From Stappia sp. BW2 (lineage in GTDB: Bacteria > Pseudomonadota > Alphaproteobacteria > Rhizobiales > Stappiaceae), in contig NZ_VIRG01000054.1 in NCBI RefSeq assembly GCF_008107695.1, forward strand, positions 62,001 to 126,000: 64,000 nt of DNA, written 5' to 3'. The position numbers and the translations under genes are program-made. Shown here piece by piece: positions 53,263 through 62,653 of this stretch. Each line of letters opens with the position of its first letter. Position 1 is the first letter of the stretch. The notes under the pieces are model-generated. The model saw only the letters and a program-made list of their open reading frames with translations, was not told where the DNA came from and searched no databases.

Positions 53263-53293
53263 GCCTGCGGGCATGTCGCCCTTCCCCGCAGGC
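53263..53293 (+). terminator. hairpin after the epimerase gene
   Basis: A perfect 9-base stem (53263-53271 with 53285-53293, 13-base loop) lies 19 bases after the epimerase stop. No clear U-run follows, so it may attenuate rather than end transcription into the dehydratase genes. Confidence 0.5.
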
Positions 53294-53367
53294 TATGTTT
53301 GAGAAAACACGAAATTTTGGGCGCTTGATCTAACCGCCGCGTCTGTGCCCTCTAAAGGAGGAACTTC

Positions 53368-54471
53368 ATGAAAATTACGGCCATCAACGTCTTTCAGGTC
53401 GATCTTCCGCTGAAAGAAGGGCGCTATAGCTGGTCCAACGGCAATTTCGTGGAGGTGTTCGACAGCACCGTTGTCGAGATCGAAACCGACGAAGGCCTCA
53501 AGGGCTACGCGGAGTGCTGCCCGCTCGGCTCGGCCTATCTGCCGAGCTACGCGCTTGGCGTGCGGTCGGGGCTGCAGGAACTGGCGCCCCACCTGATTGG
53601 CAAGGACCCGCTCAATATCGGCGAGATAAACCGGGTGATGGATGCTGCCCTGCGCGGTCATCCCTATGCCAAGGCGCCGATCGATATCGCTTGCTGGGAC
53701 CTGCTCGGCAAGGCGACGGGTCAGCCGCTCTACACTCTGCTTGGCGGCGCGGCGCAGGACGACGTTGTGCTTTACCGGGCGATCAGCCAGGAAGCCCCCG
53801 AGATCATGGCGAAGAAGATCGAAGGTTATGCCGCGGAAGGCTACACCAAGTTCCAGCTGAAGGTTGGCGGCGATGCCAATGACGATATCGACCGCATCCA
53901 CGCCACCCGCGCCGTCTTGAAGAAATCGGATCTCCTGGTGGCCGATGCCAACACCGGCTGGACCCGGCACGAGGCAGCGCGCGTTGTCGGGGCGGTGTCG
54001 TCGCTCGATGTCTACATCGAGCAACCTTGCCTCACTTATGAGGAAAGCGTTTCCATCCGCCGACGGACGGCCTTGCCCTTCATTCTGGACGAGGTGATCG
54101 ACGGGCCCAACACGCTGGTGCGCGGCATTGCAGAAGACGCGATGGACTGCATCAACCTGAAGATCTCCAAGGTCGGTGGTCTCACCAAGGCCAAGCTCAT
54201 GCGCGATCTCTGCATTGCCCACGGCATTCCGATGACCATCGAGGATACCTGGGGTGGAGACATCGTCACGGCGGCGATTGCCCATCTGGCCCGCTCGACC
54301 CCGTCGGAATTCACCTTCTCGGCAACGGACTTCAACAGCTACGGCACCGTCGATATCGCGGAAGGTGCGCCGAAGCGCGTCAACGGCCGCATGACCGCCT
54401 CCGACCTGCCGGGTCTCGGCATCGCGCCGATTTTCGATACTCTTGGCGAACCCGTTGCCCGCTATTCCTGA
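53368..54471 (+). CDS. enolase-superfamily dehydratase, probable cis-3-hydroxy-L-proline dehydratase
   Basis: The 367-residue MLE-subgroup protein has metal ligands D193, E218 and D241/E242, the barrel Lys in F-Q-L-K-V-G (K165) and the opposite-face K265/K268 (L-K-I-S-K-V-G-G). The first Lys of the usual K-x-K motif is Gln163. Neighbours are the epimerase at 52311 and the Ser/Thr proline racemase-family protein at 54496. This triad matches, from memory, the Labrenzia aggregata locus where the central enzyme was characterised as cis-3-hydroxy-L-proline dehydratase. AAAGGAGG precedes the ATG. Confidence 0.85.
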   Translation: MKITAINVFQVDLPLKEGRYSWSNGNFVEVFDSTVVEIETDEGLKGYAECCPLGSAYLPSYALGVRSGLQELAPHLIGKDPLNIGEINRVMDAALRGHPYAKAPIDIACWDLLGKATGQPLYTLLGGAAQDDVVLYRAISQEAPEIMAKKIEGYAAEGYTKFQLKVGGDANDDIDRIHATRAVLKKSDLLVADANTGWTRHEAARVVGAVSSLDVYIEQPCLTYEESVSIRRRTALPFILDEVIDGPNTLVRGIAEDAMDCINLKISKVGGLTKAKLMRDLCIAHGIPMTIEDTWGGDIVTAAIAHLARSTPSEFTFSATDFNSYGTVDIAEGAPKRVNGRMTASDLPGLGIAPIFDTLGEPVARYS

Positions 54472-54495
54472 GCCGGCTCAGCCAAAGGCAGACCC

Positions 54496-55521
54496 ATGCG
54501 CAGCAGCAAGACCATCCATGTGATTTCCTGCCACGCGGAAGGCGAGGTCGGCGACGTGATCGTCGGTGGTGTCGCGCCACCGCCGGGCGAAACGCTCTGG
54601 GAGCAACGCAGCTTCATTGCGAGAGACCAGACCTTGCGCAATTTTGTTCTGAACGAACCGCGCGGCGGCGTCTTCCGCCATGTGAACCTGCTTGTGCCGC
54701 CCAGGCATCCGGAGGCGGATGCCGCTTTCATCATCATGGAACCGGAAGATACGCCGCCGATGTCCGGTTCCAACTCCATCTGCGTCTCCACCGTGCTGCT
54801 CGACGGCGGCATTGTGCCGATGCGCGAGCCGATCACGGAACTGGTTCTGGAAGCGCCCGGCGGGCTTGTGCGGGTGAGGGCCGAATGCCGGAATGGCAAG
54901 GCGGAGCGCATCTTTGTCCAGAATGTCACCAGCTTCGCCGACAAGCTGTCGGTGCCGCTGGAGGTCGAAGGCCTCGGCACGCTGACGGTCGATACGGCCT
55001 ATGGTGGTGACAGTTTCGTGGTTGTCGATGCGGAGGCGCTTGGGTTCGGGATTGTTGAAGACGAAGCCAAGGACATTGCCCGCCTGGGGGTGCGCATCAC
55101 CAACGCGGCCAACGAACAGCTCGGCTTTTCCCACCCGGAAAACGCCGACTGGAACCACATCTCCTTCTGTGCCTTTTGCGGCCCTCTGTCCAACACCCCA
55201 ACCGGCCTCACCGGCCGGTCCGCGGTTGCCATCCAGCCGGGCAAGGTCGACCGCTCGCCCACGGGCACGGCTGTTTCCGCCCGCATGGCGCTGATGGCGG
55301 CCAGAGGCCAGATGAAAATCGGCGACACGTTCGAAGCCGTTTCCATCATCGGCTCTACCTTCACTGGCCGGATCGTATCGGAACAGATGGCGGGAGACCG
55401 GCCCGGAATTGTTCCGGAAATTTCCGGCCGCGGCTGGATCACCGGCATTCACCAACACATGCTCGACCCAAGCGACCCCTGGCCGGGCGGCTACAAGCTC
55501 AGCGACACATGGGGTGCGTGA
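54496..55521 (+). CDS. proline racemase-family protein with Ser/Thr active-site pair, probable trans-3-hydroxy-L-proline dehydratase
   Basis: The 341-residue protein keeps the family fold, but the catalytic Cys positions are changed: the first is Ser90 in P-P-M-S-G-S-N and the second is Thr256 in D-R-S-P-T-G-T-A. Loss of the second Cys is typical of dehydratases rather than racemases, so trans-3-hydroxy-L-proline dehydratase is the likely function. It follows the enolase-type dehydratase by 24 bases. The Ser at the first position is less common than Cys and deserves a biochemical check. Confidence 0.83.
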   Translation: MRSSKTIHVISCHAEGEVGDVIVGGVAPPPGETLWEQRSFIARDQTLRNFVLNEPRGGVFRHVNLLVPPRHPEADAAFIIMEPEDTPPMSGSNSICVSTVLLDGGIVPMREPITELVLEAPGGLVRVRAECRNGKAERIFVQNVTSFADKLSVPLEVEGLGTLTVDTAYGGDSFVVVDAEALGFGIVEDEAKDIARLGVRITNAANEQLGFSHPENADWNHISFCAFCGPLSNTPTGLTGRSAVAIQPGKVDRSPTGTAVSARMALMAARGQMKIGDTFEAVSIIGSTFTGRIVSEQMAGDRPGIVPEISGRGWITGIHQHMLDPSDPWPGGYKLSDTWGA

Positions 55522-55657
55522 TGGCTGGAGATTGGTGAAGGGTGAGTACCAACATTGATCGGAGAGTTTGCCGAAAATTCAGTTCGGGGAGGGTGGCCTC
55601 AAATTGGCTCGATTGAAGCAGTAGCCGTTGGTGTGCCGTCTCCTCCGAGAAAGCAAT

Positions 55658-57355
55658 ATGCCACTTGTTAAGATACTATTTTTTGCCATCTCACTCGGTC
55701 TGTTTTTCGGACATGCTCAAGCCAAGGACTTTTATCCTCCTTCCGCTCAGGAGGTTGAAGATGCCAGATTTCAATGTGAGGAAGCGCTCTCGAAAGACTG
55801 TCTGCACACTTTGGCACTGGGCCAAGCTTATGAGGAAGACCGGCGTACCGGTTCGAGCAACCTGTTCAAGGCGTTCCTTTGGCGAATTTATGCAGACGAC
55901 GAAATTCGCTCCGCGCAACTCAGGGATATGAGCCCGCCAACGGTGGAAACACTGCTTGATGCCGGACAATGGGCTGAAGCCGAAAAGCTATTTCTTGAAT
56001 ACCATGAGAATACGATCTTTGAGTTCGCCTCGCCGAGGGGAACCTTCATAAAACAAATGCTACTCGCTCAACTTGAGCAGGGAGAAATCGAGCTCGCGTT
56101 ACAGGCTGCTGGAAGCCTTGGCGATGTTTGGAATGAGCGGCTGGAAGCTCATCTGATCATAGTGAAGCACCTGCTTGATCACGGCAATCATGAGCAGGCT
56201 CTGAAAATAGCTGACAGCCTTACCAGCGATTATCATAAAGCGGCTGTTCTGAGCGAAATCCTGGTGGGGCTCGTTTTCAGGAAGGAATTTGTTGGGGCGC
56301 TCAGGGTGGCGCAGTCGCTGAAAGCTCTGGCACTGGATGATCCCTATTTTTTGCCCCGTGCTGATAAGGCTTATCTCGCTATAGCGCGTGGCCAGCTGGA
56401 AGCAGGGGAAGTCACCGCCTCAAAACGAACGATGGGATTGCTTCCCGACCTCAGCGACGCAACAGATACAGAGTTCGAAGTCTTCATAGAGGCCGCAGAT
56501 TTGCTGCTAAAGCTTGGCAACAGGAAATCTGCTCAGCTTATGGCATTGAGATCTCTTGACGCGGCAAAGCAGACAACAGGGCCTCCCAATGATGACAAAG
56601 TTCGGCGTCTGGCCGTTGCAGGGCGCTTTCTCGTTTGGTCTGGCATCGCTGATAAAGGGCGTGGCGCCTTTGGGCAGGCTGAACAACTTCTTTTGGATCA
56701 AAGTGCCAAGGGGTTAAAGGCCCGCATGGCATTTCACGTTAACAAGGTTCTGGCCGGATCTCGTGAGGCCACGCAATCCGACCGGGAAGTCATCTACAGG
56801 ATCCTTCGCACAGAGAAGACATTTGAGCGATCTCTGTTGTCCGAAGTGAAGCCTTTGCTCGATGCTGGATTCGACGAGGAAATGCATCAGGCGATCATTG
56901 CGCTCGATGCAAATGAGCGCTGGTACCGTGTTACCGATGATCTGATGTTGCCTCTTATCGAAAAAGACATTGAAGCCGGACAATTCGAACGCGCTGAACA
57001 AGTTGCTGAAAGCGCAAATACCTGGGTTGTCAGGGCAAGAGGTGTCTTTGCCGTTGCAGGCAAAACGTCGACTTCAGAAGCGCGCAGGTTGCTAAATGAG
57101 CTGCATGAATGGGCTTTAGGCCATCGCACGATCAGGGATTTCGAATGGACACAAAGCCGAACTGGCTACGATGTTTTTCGCTTGTGCGGCATAGGTGCAA
57201 AACAGGTTCAGCTGGGCTTAGTCGACGATGCGCATGCCACGTTGAAACAGGCTTACAGTCTGACGAACAAGATGAGGTATAAAGCCAAGGCCGCGTCCTT
57301 TCTGTCCATCGCCGAGGCACTGGATGGCACTTTGCCAAATGCGTATATCCGATAG
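55658..57355 (+). CDS. exported TPR-like helical-repeat protein, unknown function
   Basis: The 565-residue protein has a signal peptide (I-L-F-F-A-I-S-L-G-L-F-F-G-H-A-Q-A, cleavage near residue 23) and then a long all-helical, TPR-like region with repeated L-L-D-A-G-Q-W-A-E-A-E and A-L-K-I-A-D-S-L segments. No catalytic motif is seen. It is separated from the hydroxyproline operon by about 135 bases, and its codon use looks less GC-biased than its neighbours, hinting at later acquisition. A scaffold or protein-binding role is the most that can be said. Confidence 0.75.
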   Translation: MPLVKILFFAISLGLFFGHAQAKDFYPPSAQEVEDARFQCEEALSKDCLHTLALGQAYEEDRRTGSSNLFKAFLWRIYADDEIRSAQLRDMSPPTVETLLDAGQWAEAEKLFLEYHENTIFEFASPRGTFIKQMLLAQLEQGEIELALQAAGSLGDVWNERLEAHLIIVKHLLDHGNHEQALKIADSLTSDYHKAAVLSEILVGLVFRKEFVGALRVAQSLKALALDDPYFLPRADKAYLAIARGQLEAGEVTASKRTMGLLPDLSDATDTEFEVFIEAADLLLKLGNRKSAQLMALRSLDAAKQTTGPPNDDKVRRLAVAGRFLVWSGIADKGRGAFGQAEQLLLDQSAKGLKARMAFHVNKVLAGSREATQSDREVIYRILRTEKTFERSLLSEVKPLLDAGFDEEMHQAIIALDANERWYRVTDDLMLPLIEKDIEAGQFERAEQVAESANTWVVRARGVFAVAGKTSTSEARRLLNELHEWALGHRTIRDFEWTQSRTGYDVFRLCGIGAKQVQLGLVDDAHATLKQAYSLTNKMRYKAKAASFLSIAEALDGTLPNAYIR

Positions 57356-57447
57356 GTCGCCCGCAATCACGGTTGGCCCCCCAACACTGCAGGGAGCTTT
57401 CGGGCCTGAAACCCTCCAAACCACACAAACCTTAAACTTGTCAAAGA

Positions 57448-57478
57448 CAGGCGGCCCGGTTTTCGAACCGTCTGCCTG
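57448..57478. terminator. convergent terminator-like hairpin
   Basis: A stem of CAGGC/GCCTG (57448-57452 with 57474-57478) with an inner GGTT/AACC step (57458-57461 with 57466-57469) lies between the convergent TPR gene and the 57495 gene. On the plus strand AGTTTTC follows and on the minus strand TCTTTG follows, so it may serve both directions. Confidence 0.6.
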
Positions 57479-57494
57479 AGTTTTCTCCGGGTAT

Positions 57495-58931
57495 CTAGCC
57501 TTTCAGAGCCGACGCGACATCGGTCGATTGCAGCCTTTGGTAGGCGGACTTGAGTGCGCTGGTAAACGGCTCTGACTGCGGCAGGTCATCGCCGAAAATT
57601 TCCGAAAGCGACAGCATCTTGTCGACGTATTCGAGGCCGTTAGCTTCCTGGGCGATGGCTTCGATCCTGCCGGACATGGGGTCGTTCAGCGGCAGTGCAG
57701 AGCCAGTTTTCGAAACACCGCGGCAATAGAGCATCCACCCGGCAACCGCGAGTGCGGAAAGTGTCCAGGGACTGCCGTCCTTCAGATGTTGCCGGATCGG
57801 CGCCAGCAGTCTTTGCGGCAGTTTCTGGCTTCCGTCGGAGGCGATCTGGGTGGTCTTGTGGTGAAGGGCGCTGTTCTCGAACCGCGCGATCAGGGCATCG
57901 GCATAAGCCTTGATGTCGACACCGTCCGGGACAGTCAGCGTCGGGGCCTGTTCGCTCAGCATGAGATCCAGGGCAGCTTGCCGGAAAACGGGATCGGCCA
58001 TGCAGTCGGCAATTGTTTCCTTGCCCGCCAGCGCGCCAAGGTAGGCGAGAAACGAGTGGCTGCCGTTCAGCATCCGGAGTTTCATCTCTTCGAACGGGGC
58101 GACATCGTCAACGAATTCGGCGCCGGCCAGATGCCAGTCCGGTCGCGGGCCCGCAAACCGGTCCTCGATCACCCATTGGCGGAACGTCTCGCACAGGATG
58201 CCGTTCCGGTCCTTGTGGCCAAGGGCGTCCTCCAGGGTCTCGGAGGAATTGTCCGTCATTGCCGGGGTGATGCGATCCACCATGGAACAGGGAAAGGTGC
58301 AATTGTCCTTGATCCAGGCCGCCAGGGCAGGGCTCAGCCGCACCGCGAAATCCAGAACCGCACGGCGGCACAGCTCGCCGTTGGCGGGAAGGTTGTCGCA
58401 CGACAGGATCGTCAAGCCGGCGAGACCGGCTGCCTGCCGCCGCCTGAGTCCTTCCACCAGCACGCCGATGGCGGTGGAAGGGGTTTCTGGCGTTGCAAGA
58501 TCCTGCCGGATGTCGGCGTTGTCTTCGTCCAGCTTGCCGTCCTTCAGGCAATAGCCCTTCTCGGTGATCGTCAGCGTGATCACGGCAAGGTCCGGATCGG
58601 CGATCCGGTCCGGCAGGGCCTCGATACCGTCGCGCTTTGGGTGGACCGTCGCGCAGATGGCACCGACCTGGCGCAGGGAGAGATCATTGCCGGACATTTC
58701 GCCAACGGTGAAGACCCAGTCGGCTTCGTCGAGGCGCGTCAGGTCAACCACGCCGGAATTGAGCCGGCTAACCGCAACGCCCCAGTCGCTTTTGGTCCGG
58801 CGCAGCATCTCATCGTGAAACACCAGAACATGCGCCTTGGCAAAGGCGCCGAAGCCGATGTGCAGCAGGCGAACGCGCAGTTTTGTCCGATCGTAGTCGA
58901 CTGTTTCAATCGAGTGCTTGGTGCTGGTCAT
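57495..58931 (-). CDS. uxuB: mannitol dehydrogenase-family oxidoreductase, probable fructuronate reductase/mannonate oxidoreductase
   Basis: The 478-residue protein has an N-terminal NAD-binding fold (H-I-G-F-G-A-F-A-K-A-H), S-C-D-N-L-P-A-N-G and the catalytic-region motif K-L-R-M-L-N-G-S-H-S, characteristic of the polyol/uronate long-chain dehydrogenases (MtlD, UxaB, UxuB). The UxuR/ExuR-like operator upstream of the operon and the absence of a mannitol kinase or PTS favour D-fructuronate reductase (UxuB). Its ATG overlaps the GH31 stop (ATGA), so the two are translationally coupled. Confidence 0.8.
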   Translation of the reverse strand: MTSTKHSIETVDYDRTKLRVRLLHIGFGAFAKAHVLVFHDEMLRRTKSDWGVAVSRLNSGVVDLTRLDEADWVFTVGEMSGNDLSLRQVGAICATVHPKRDGIEALPDRIADPDLAVITLTITEKGYCLKDGKLDEDNADIRQDLATPETPSTAIGVLVEGLRRRQAAGLAGLTILSCDNLPANGELCRRAVLDFAVRLSPALAAWIKDNCTFPCSMVDRITPAMTDNSSETLEDALGHKDRNGILCETFRQWVIEDRFAGPRPDWHLAGAEFVDDVAPFEEMKLRMLNGSHSFLAYLGALAGKETIADCMADPVFRQAALDLMLSEQAPTLTVPDGVDIKAYADALIARFENSALHHKTTQIASDGSQKLPQRLLAPIRQHLKDGSPWTLSALAVAGWMLYCRGVSKTGSALPLNDPMSGRIEAIAQEANGLEYVDKMLSLSEIFGDDLPQSEPFTSALKSAYQRLQSTDVASALKG

Positions 58932-61318
58932 GATGGGTTCACTTTGAAGTCGATATTGTCACCGGCTTTGCGTTCGGTTCCGTTGACGGTCAACGCGCCA
59001 GTGCCGGCCAGCCAAAGAGTGACCGTGTCGAAGGCAGGTTGCCAGTTGCCGGAGGTTTGCCAATCCAGCCGCACCGCATCTGCCGTCCGGGAGAGGCAAA
59101 GCCGGGTCAGACAGCTTTTCCCGTCCAGCCCCTCCACCGTGTCGCCGTCATCGTCGTAAAACTGCGCGTTCCGGCCCGGTGCCCCTTTGGGCTGCGGATA
59201 GATGCACCAGACCCGCGATGTGTCGGAAGACGGTGTCGTCCTGAGGTTTGCGGCGGCCATTGGCAGAACCGTGCCGCCCCGGACGAACAGCGGAATGGTG
59301 TCGAGAGCAACGGGCACCTCAATGACCTGACCACCTTCGTACCAGGTGCTGCCGTCAAAGGCCCACCAGCCTTCTTTGTTGGCGGGCAGTGTGACCCGCC
59401 GGGAGGTAGCGCCTTCCTCGACCACCGTTGCCACCAGAAGGTCCCGGCCCAACAGGAAGTCGAATTCGGCTTCCCGGCAGGCGGGATCGTTCGGATGATC
59501 CAGAAACAGAGGCCGCAGCATCGGCTCGCCCTCGGTCACGGCACGGTGCAGGAGGCTGTAAAGATAAGGGATGAGCTGCGCCCGGACTTTCAGCGCGTCG
59601 CGCACGAGCGGCGTGATCTCCGGATACATCCACGCTTCGTTGGCCGTGCCGTCGTCGTTCCAGGAATGGATGGTGAAGCGTGGATGGAAGATGCCGTTCT
59701 GCACCCAGCGCAGGAACAGTTCCGGTTCCGGACGCGGGCCTGCAAAGCCGCCGACATCGTGGCCGATGTTGTAGAAGCCGGAGAGGCTGAGGCCGAGGCC
59801 CATGGGAATGTTCCAGCGCAGCGTCTTCCAGCTTGTGTAATTGTCGCCTGTCCAGGTTTGGGCATAGCGCTGGGTGCCGGGGCAGGCGCAGCGGGAAATC
59901 AGATAGGGCCGTTTTTTGGGCTGATCGGCGACCTGGGCTTCATAGGACGCGCGCGTCATCAACTGGCTGTGCAGAGGCCGGATCAGGTTGACCGGGATCG
60001 GCTTGCCGAAACCGGCGCAGACGGCCTCGTCGTCCCACACTTCATATTCGTTGTTGTCGTTCCACGTGCAGGCAATGCCTTTGGAAAAGAGCTTGTCCTT
60101 CAGGTTTTGCTGCCACCAGGCGACAGTGTCCGCGTTGGTGAAATCGAGGTGGGAGCCGTAACCGTCCCAGAATGGCGATTGCTCGGGCGCCCCGGTTTCG
60201 CTGTCGCGAATGAACAGACCTGCTTCCTCGACTTCCCCGAACAGCGGGTGGTCGTCCAGAAGCACGGGCTTGATGTTGGCGATGAGGTTGATACCGGCCT
60301 CGGCATAGGCCCGGGTCATGGTCTCGACATCGGGAAAGCGGTCGGTGTTCCAATGGAAAACGTAGCGCTTGCCCTTGATGGCGGTATAGCCGGAAGACAT
60401 CTGGAAACTGTCGCAGGGCATGTCTTCTTCCGACAGCTTGCCGAGGAACTCCATCAGCCGTTCCTGTGCGTTTTCGGAATCCGTATAGGCCATGGTCGAG
60501 CCGGAGTAGCCGAGCCCCCAGCGCGGCATGAAGGCGGTGCCGCCAGTCAGCCGGTGGTGCTGCTTGACGACGTCCAGAATGCTTGGGCCCCAGCTGAAAT
60601 AATAGTCGAGGTCGCCATCGGCCGCGCGGAAGGCGCGGAAGGGCAGGTGGTAGTTGTCCTTCTCGTTGCCGAGATCGAACCAGCAGGGGGCCAGCGTGTC
60701 GTAGTAAAGACCGACCGCACCGAGCGGCCCCTTGTCGGTGATGGTAAAGGGGATGTGCTTGTAAAGCGGGTCGGTCGAGCGTGCGTCGTAGCCCATGGCA
60801 TCGAGATTGCGCATCTCGAACCGTCTGCCGTTGCGTTCTAGACTGCCGGATTTTTCGCCAAGGCCGTAGTAACGCTCGTCCGGGGTCCGCCGCATGAAAT
60901 GGTGGTTGCGCTGGTCACGCCGCCCGATCATGTAGGCGTCCTGCGGCCGGTCCCGGGCGATCTCCTGCCAGGGGGCTCCGGCAGCGGGTCGGCTCTCCCA
61001 GGTGAAGGCCAGCGGCGTGTCGATTGTCAGACGCAGGGTGTCCGTTTCCAGTACCAGCCTGCCGTCCTGTTCCTCCAGATGGAAGTCCGGGCAGGAAAAG
61101 CCGGTCAGGTCGTCGCGTGAGCGGCCCTCGAACGGAACGTCGCCTTGCGGTGCGATGGCCCATGTCCGGTCGAGCCGGTAGGCGCCGTCCTTCAACAGGG
61201 TGACGCGAATGAGGGTCTGCTCGAGAACCGTCACCGTCAGGCGGTGCCGGTTCTCGACGTCGAGTGCGATCCCGGCGCTGGAGCGCTCCAGGTATCGCCA
61301 GTTCTTGAGGGCTTTCAT
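58928..61318 (-). CDS. glycoside hydrolase family 31 alpha-glycosidase
   Basis: The 796-residue protein has the GH31 (beta/alpha)8 domain with the nucleophile Asp in C-T-W-N-D-N-N-E-Y and the acid/base Asp in T-W-T-G-D-N-Y, plus G-L-G-Y-S-G-S and F-N-I-G-H-D-V-G-G-like segments and C-terminal beta domains. No signal peptide is seen, so it acts in the cytoplasm on an imported alpha-linked sugar. The start at 61318 lies nine bases from the TRAP dctM stop. Its place in a uronate-type operon suggests a substrate containing an acidic sugar. Confidence 0.9.
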   Translation of the reverse strand: MKALKNWRYLERSSAGIALDVENRHRLTVTVLEQTLIRVTLLKDGAYRLDRTWAIAPQGDVPFEGRSRDDLTGFSCPDFHLEEQDGRLVLETDTLRLTIDTPLAFTWESRPAAGAPWQEIARDRPQDAYMIGRRDQRNHHFMRRTPDERYYGLGEKSGSLERNGRRFEMRNLDAMGYDARSTDPLYKHIPFTITDKGPLGAVGLYYDTLAPCWFDLGNEKDNYHLPFRAFRAADGDLDYYFSWGPSILDVVKQHHRLTGGTAFMPRWGLGYSGSTMAYTDSENAQERLMEFLGKLSEEDMPCDSFQMSSGYTAIKGKRYVFHWNTDRFPDVETMTRAYAEAGINLIANIKPVLLDDHPLFGEVEEAGLFIRDSETGAPEQSPFWDGYGSHLDFTNADTVAWWQQNLKDKLFSKGIACTWNDNNEYEVWDDEAVCAGFGKPIPVNLIRPLHSQLMTRASYEAQVADQPKKRPYLISRCACPGTQRYAQTWTGDNYTSWKTLRWNIPMGLGLSLSGFYNIGHDVGGFAGPRPEPELFLRWVQNGIFHPRFTIHSWNDDGTANEAWMYPEITPLVRDALKVRAQLIPYLYSLLHRAVTEGEPMLRPLFLDHPNDPACREAEFDFLLGRDLLVATVVEEGATSRRVTLPANKEGWWAFDGSTWYEGGQVIEVPVALDTIPLFVRGGTVLPMAAANLRTTPSSDTSRVWCIYPQPKGAPGRNAQFYDDDGDTVEGLDGKSCLTRLCLSRTADAVRLDWQTSGNWQPAFDTVTLWLAGTGALTVNGTERKAGDNIDFKVNPS

Positions 61319-61326
61319 GACAGATC

Positions 61327-62628
61327 CTAGTAGCCGAGGAGAAGGCGTGGCAGGAACAGGCTGAGGGCAGGCACGTAAGTGACCAGAAGCAGAAGCGCGA
61401 CCAGCACCACGTAGAAGCCCAGCATGGGTTTGAGCACCTGGCCGATCTTCACACCCCCCACCGAGCAGCCGACAAACAGGGCCGACCCGACCGGCGGTGT
61501 GCAGATGCCGATGCACAGGTTGAAGGTCATGACGACGCCGAAATGCACCGGGTCCATGCCGAGATCCGTTACAACGGGCAGGAAGATCGGTGTGAAGATC
61601 AGCAGCGCCGGGGTCATGTCCATGAAGGTGCCGACCACAAGCAGTGCCAGATTGATGATCAGCAGCAGCACCAGCGGATTATCGGACAGGCTCAACAGCG
61701 TGTCGGAGATCGAATAGGGAATATCCGCAAAGGCCATTGCCTTGGACATGGCGATGGAACAGCCGATCATCAGCAGCACGATTGATGTCGTGATCGCGCT
61801 TTCCAGGATGATGCGCGGCAGTTCCCGCAGTGAAATTTCCCGGTACCAGATCACACCCAGGAAGAGCGTATAGACCACGGCAACGGCGGAGGCTTCGGTT
61901 GCGGTGAAGATGCCGCCGATGATCCCGCCCATGACGATCACGATCAGGCCGAGTGGCAGCATGGCATCCAGCGTCTTGGCGATCACCTCCTTGCCGCTTG
62001 GCCGTTCGGCGACCGGATAGCCCCGACGCTTGGCGATGATGCCGGCCACGACCATCAGGCTGAGCCCCATCAGGATGCCGGGAATGTACCCGGCAACGAA
62101 GAGCGCGGCGATGGATGTGCCGTTGGTGATCAGCGAATAGACGATGAAGGTGGCGCTTGGCGGGATCAGCAGACCTGTGGGGCAGGATGCAATGTTGACC
62201 GCGGCGCTGAAGGCAGGGTCGTAGCCTTCCTTTTTCTGCAGCGGAGACATGACGCCGCCGACGGCGGCGGCGGAGGCAACGGCAGAGCCCGAGATGGAGC
62301 CGAACATCATGTTGGCGATGACATTGCAATGCGCCAGCGAGCCGGGCAGGCGGCCGGCCAGCACCTTGGCGAATTCGATCAGCCGCAGGGCAATGCCGCC
62401 CCGGTTCATGATGTTACCTGCCAGGATGAAGAACGGGATCGCCAGCAGGGTGAAGCTGTCGAGGCCCGAGGCAACCTGCTGCGCGACGATATAGACCGAC
62501 TGGTCGAACGACATGAACAGAAGGAAGGTGGCAAAGGCGGCAAGACCGATGGCGAAGGCAATCGGCACGCCAAGGATCATCAGAAAGGCGAACGTCCCGA
62601 ACAGGACGAGGACAGATTGGATATCCAT
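61327..62628 (-). CDS. TRAP transporter large permease (DctM), uronate-type operon
   Basis: The 433-residue polytopic protein has DctM signatures: I-L-A-G-N-I-M-N-R-G-G-I, G-S-I-S-G-S-A-V-A-S-A-A-A-V-G-G-V-M-S-P, C-P-T-G-L-L-I-P-P-S, and C-T-P-P-V-G-S-A-L-F-V-G at the C-terminus. It belongs to the classical DctM branch, different from the mannitol/chloroaromatic-like DctM at 3286-4596. It forms the translocation unit with DctQ, 25 bases upstream, and is fed by the divergent DctP at 63427. Confidence 0.92.
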   Translation of the reverse strand: MDIQSVLVLFGTFAFLMILGVPIAFAIGLAAFATFLLFMSFDQSVYIVAQQVASGLDSFTLLAIPFFILAGNIMNRGGIALRLIEFAKVLAGRLPGSLAHCNVIANMMFGSISGSAVASAAAVGGVMSPLQKKEGYDPAFSAAVNIASCPTGLLIPPSATFIVYSLITNGTSIAALFVAGYIPGILMGLSLMVVAGIIAKRRGYPVAERPSGKEVIAKTLDAMLPLGLIVIVMGGIIGGIFTATEASAVAVVYTLFLGVIWYREISLRELPRIILESAITTSIVLLMIGCSIAMSKAMAFADIPYSISDTLLSLSDNPLVLLLIINLALLVVGTFMDMTPALLIFTPIFLPVVTDLGMDPVHFGVVMTFNLCIGICTPPVGSALFVGCSVGGVKIGQVLKPMLGFYVVLVALLLLVTYVPALSLFLPRLLLGY

Positions 62629-62653
62629 GAGATTTCTCGTTCCCGGTCAGGTG

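Noticed and set aside
59039..60841. 600-codon open frame antisense to the GH31 gene
   Set aside because: No ribosome-binding site and no recognisable domain; the opposite strand has clear GH31 catalytic motifs.
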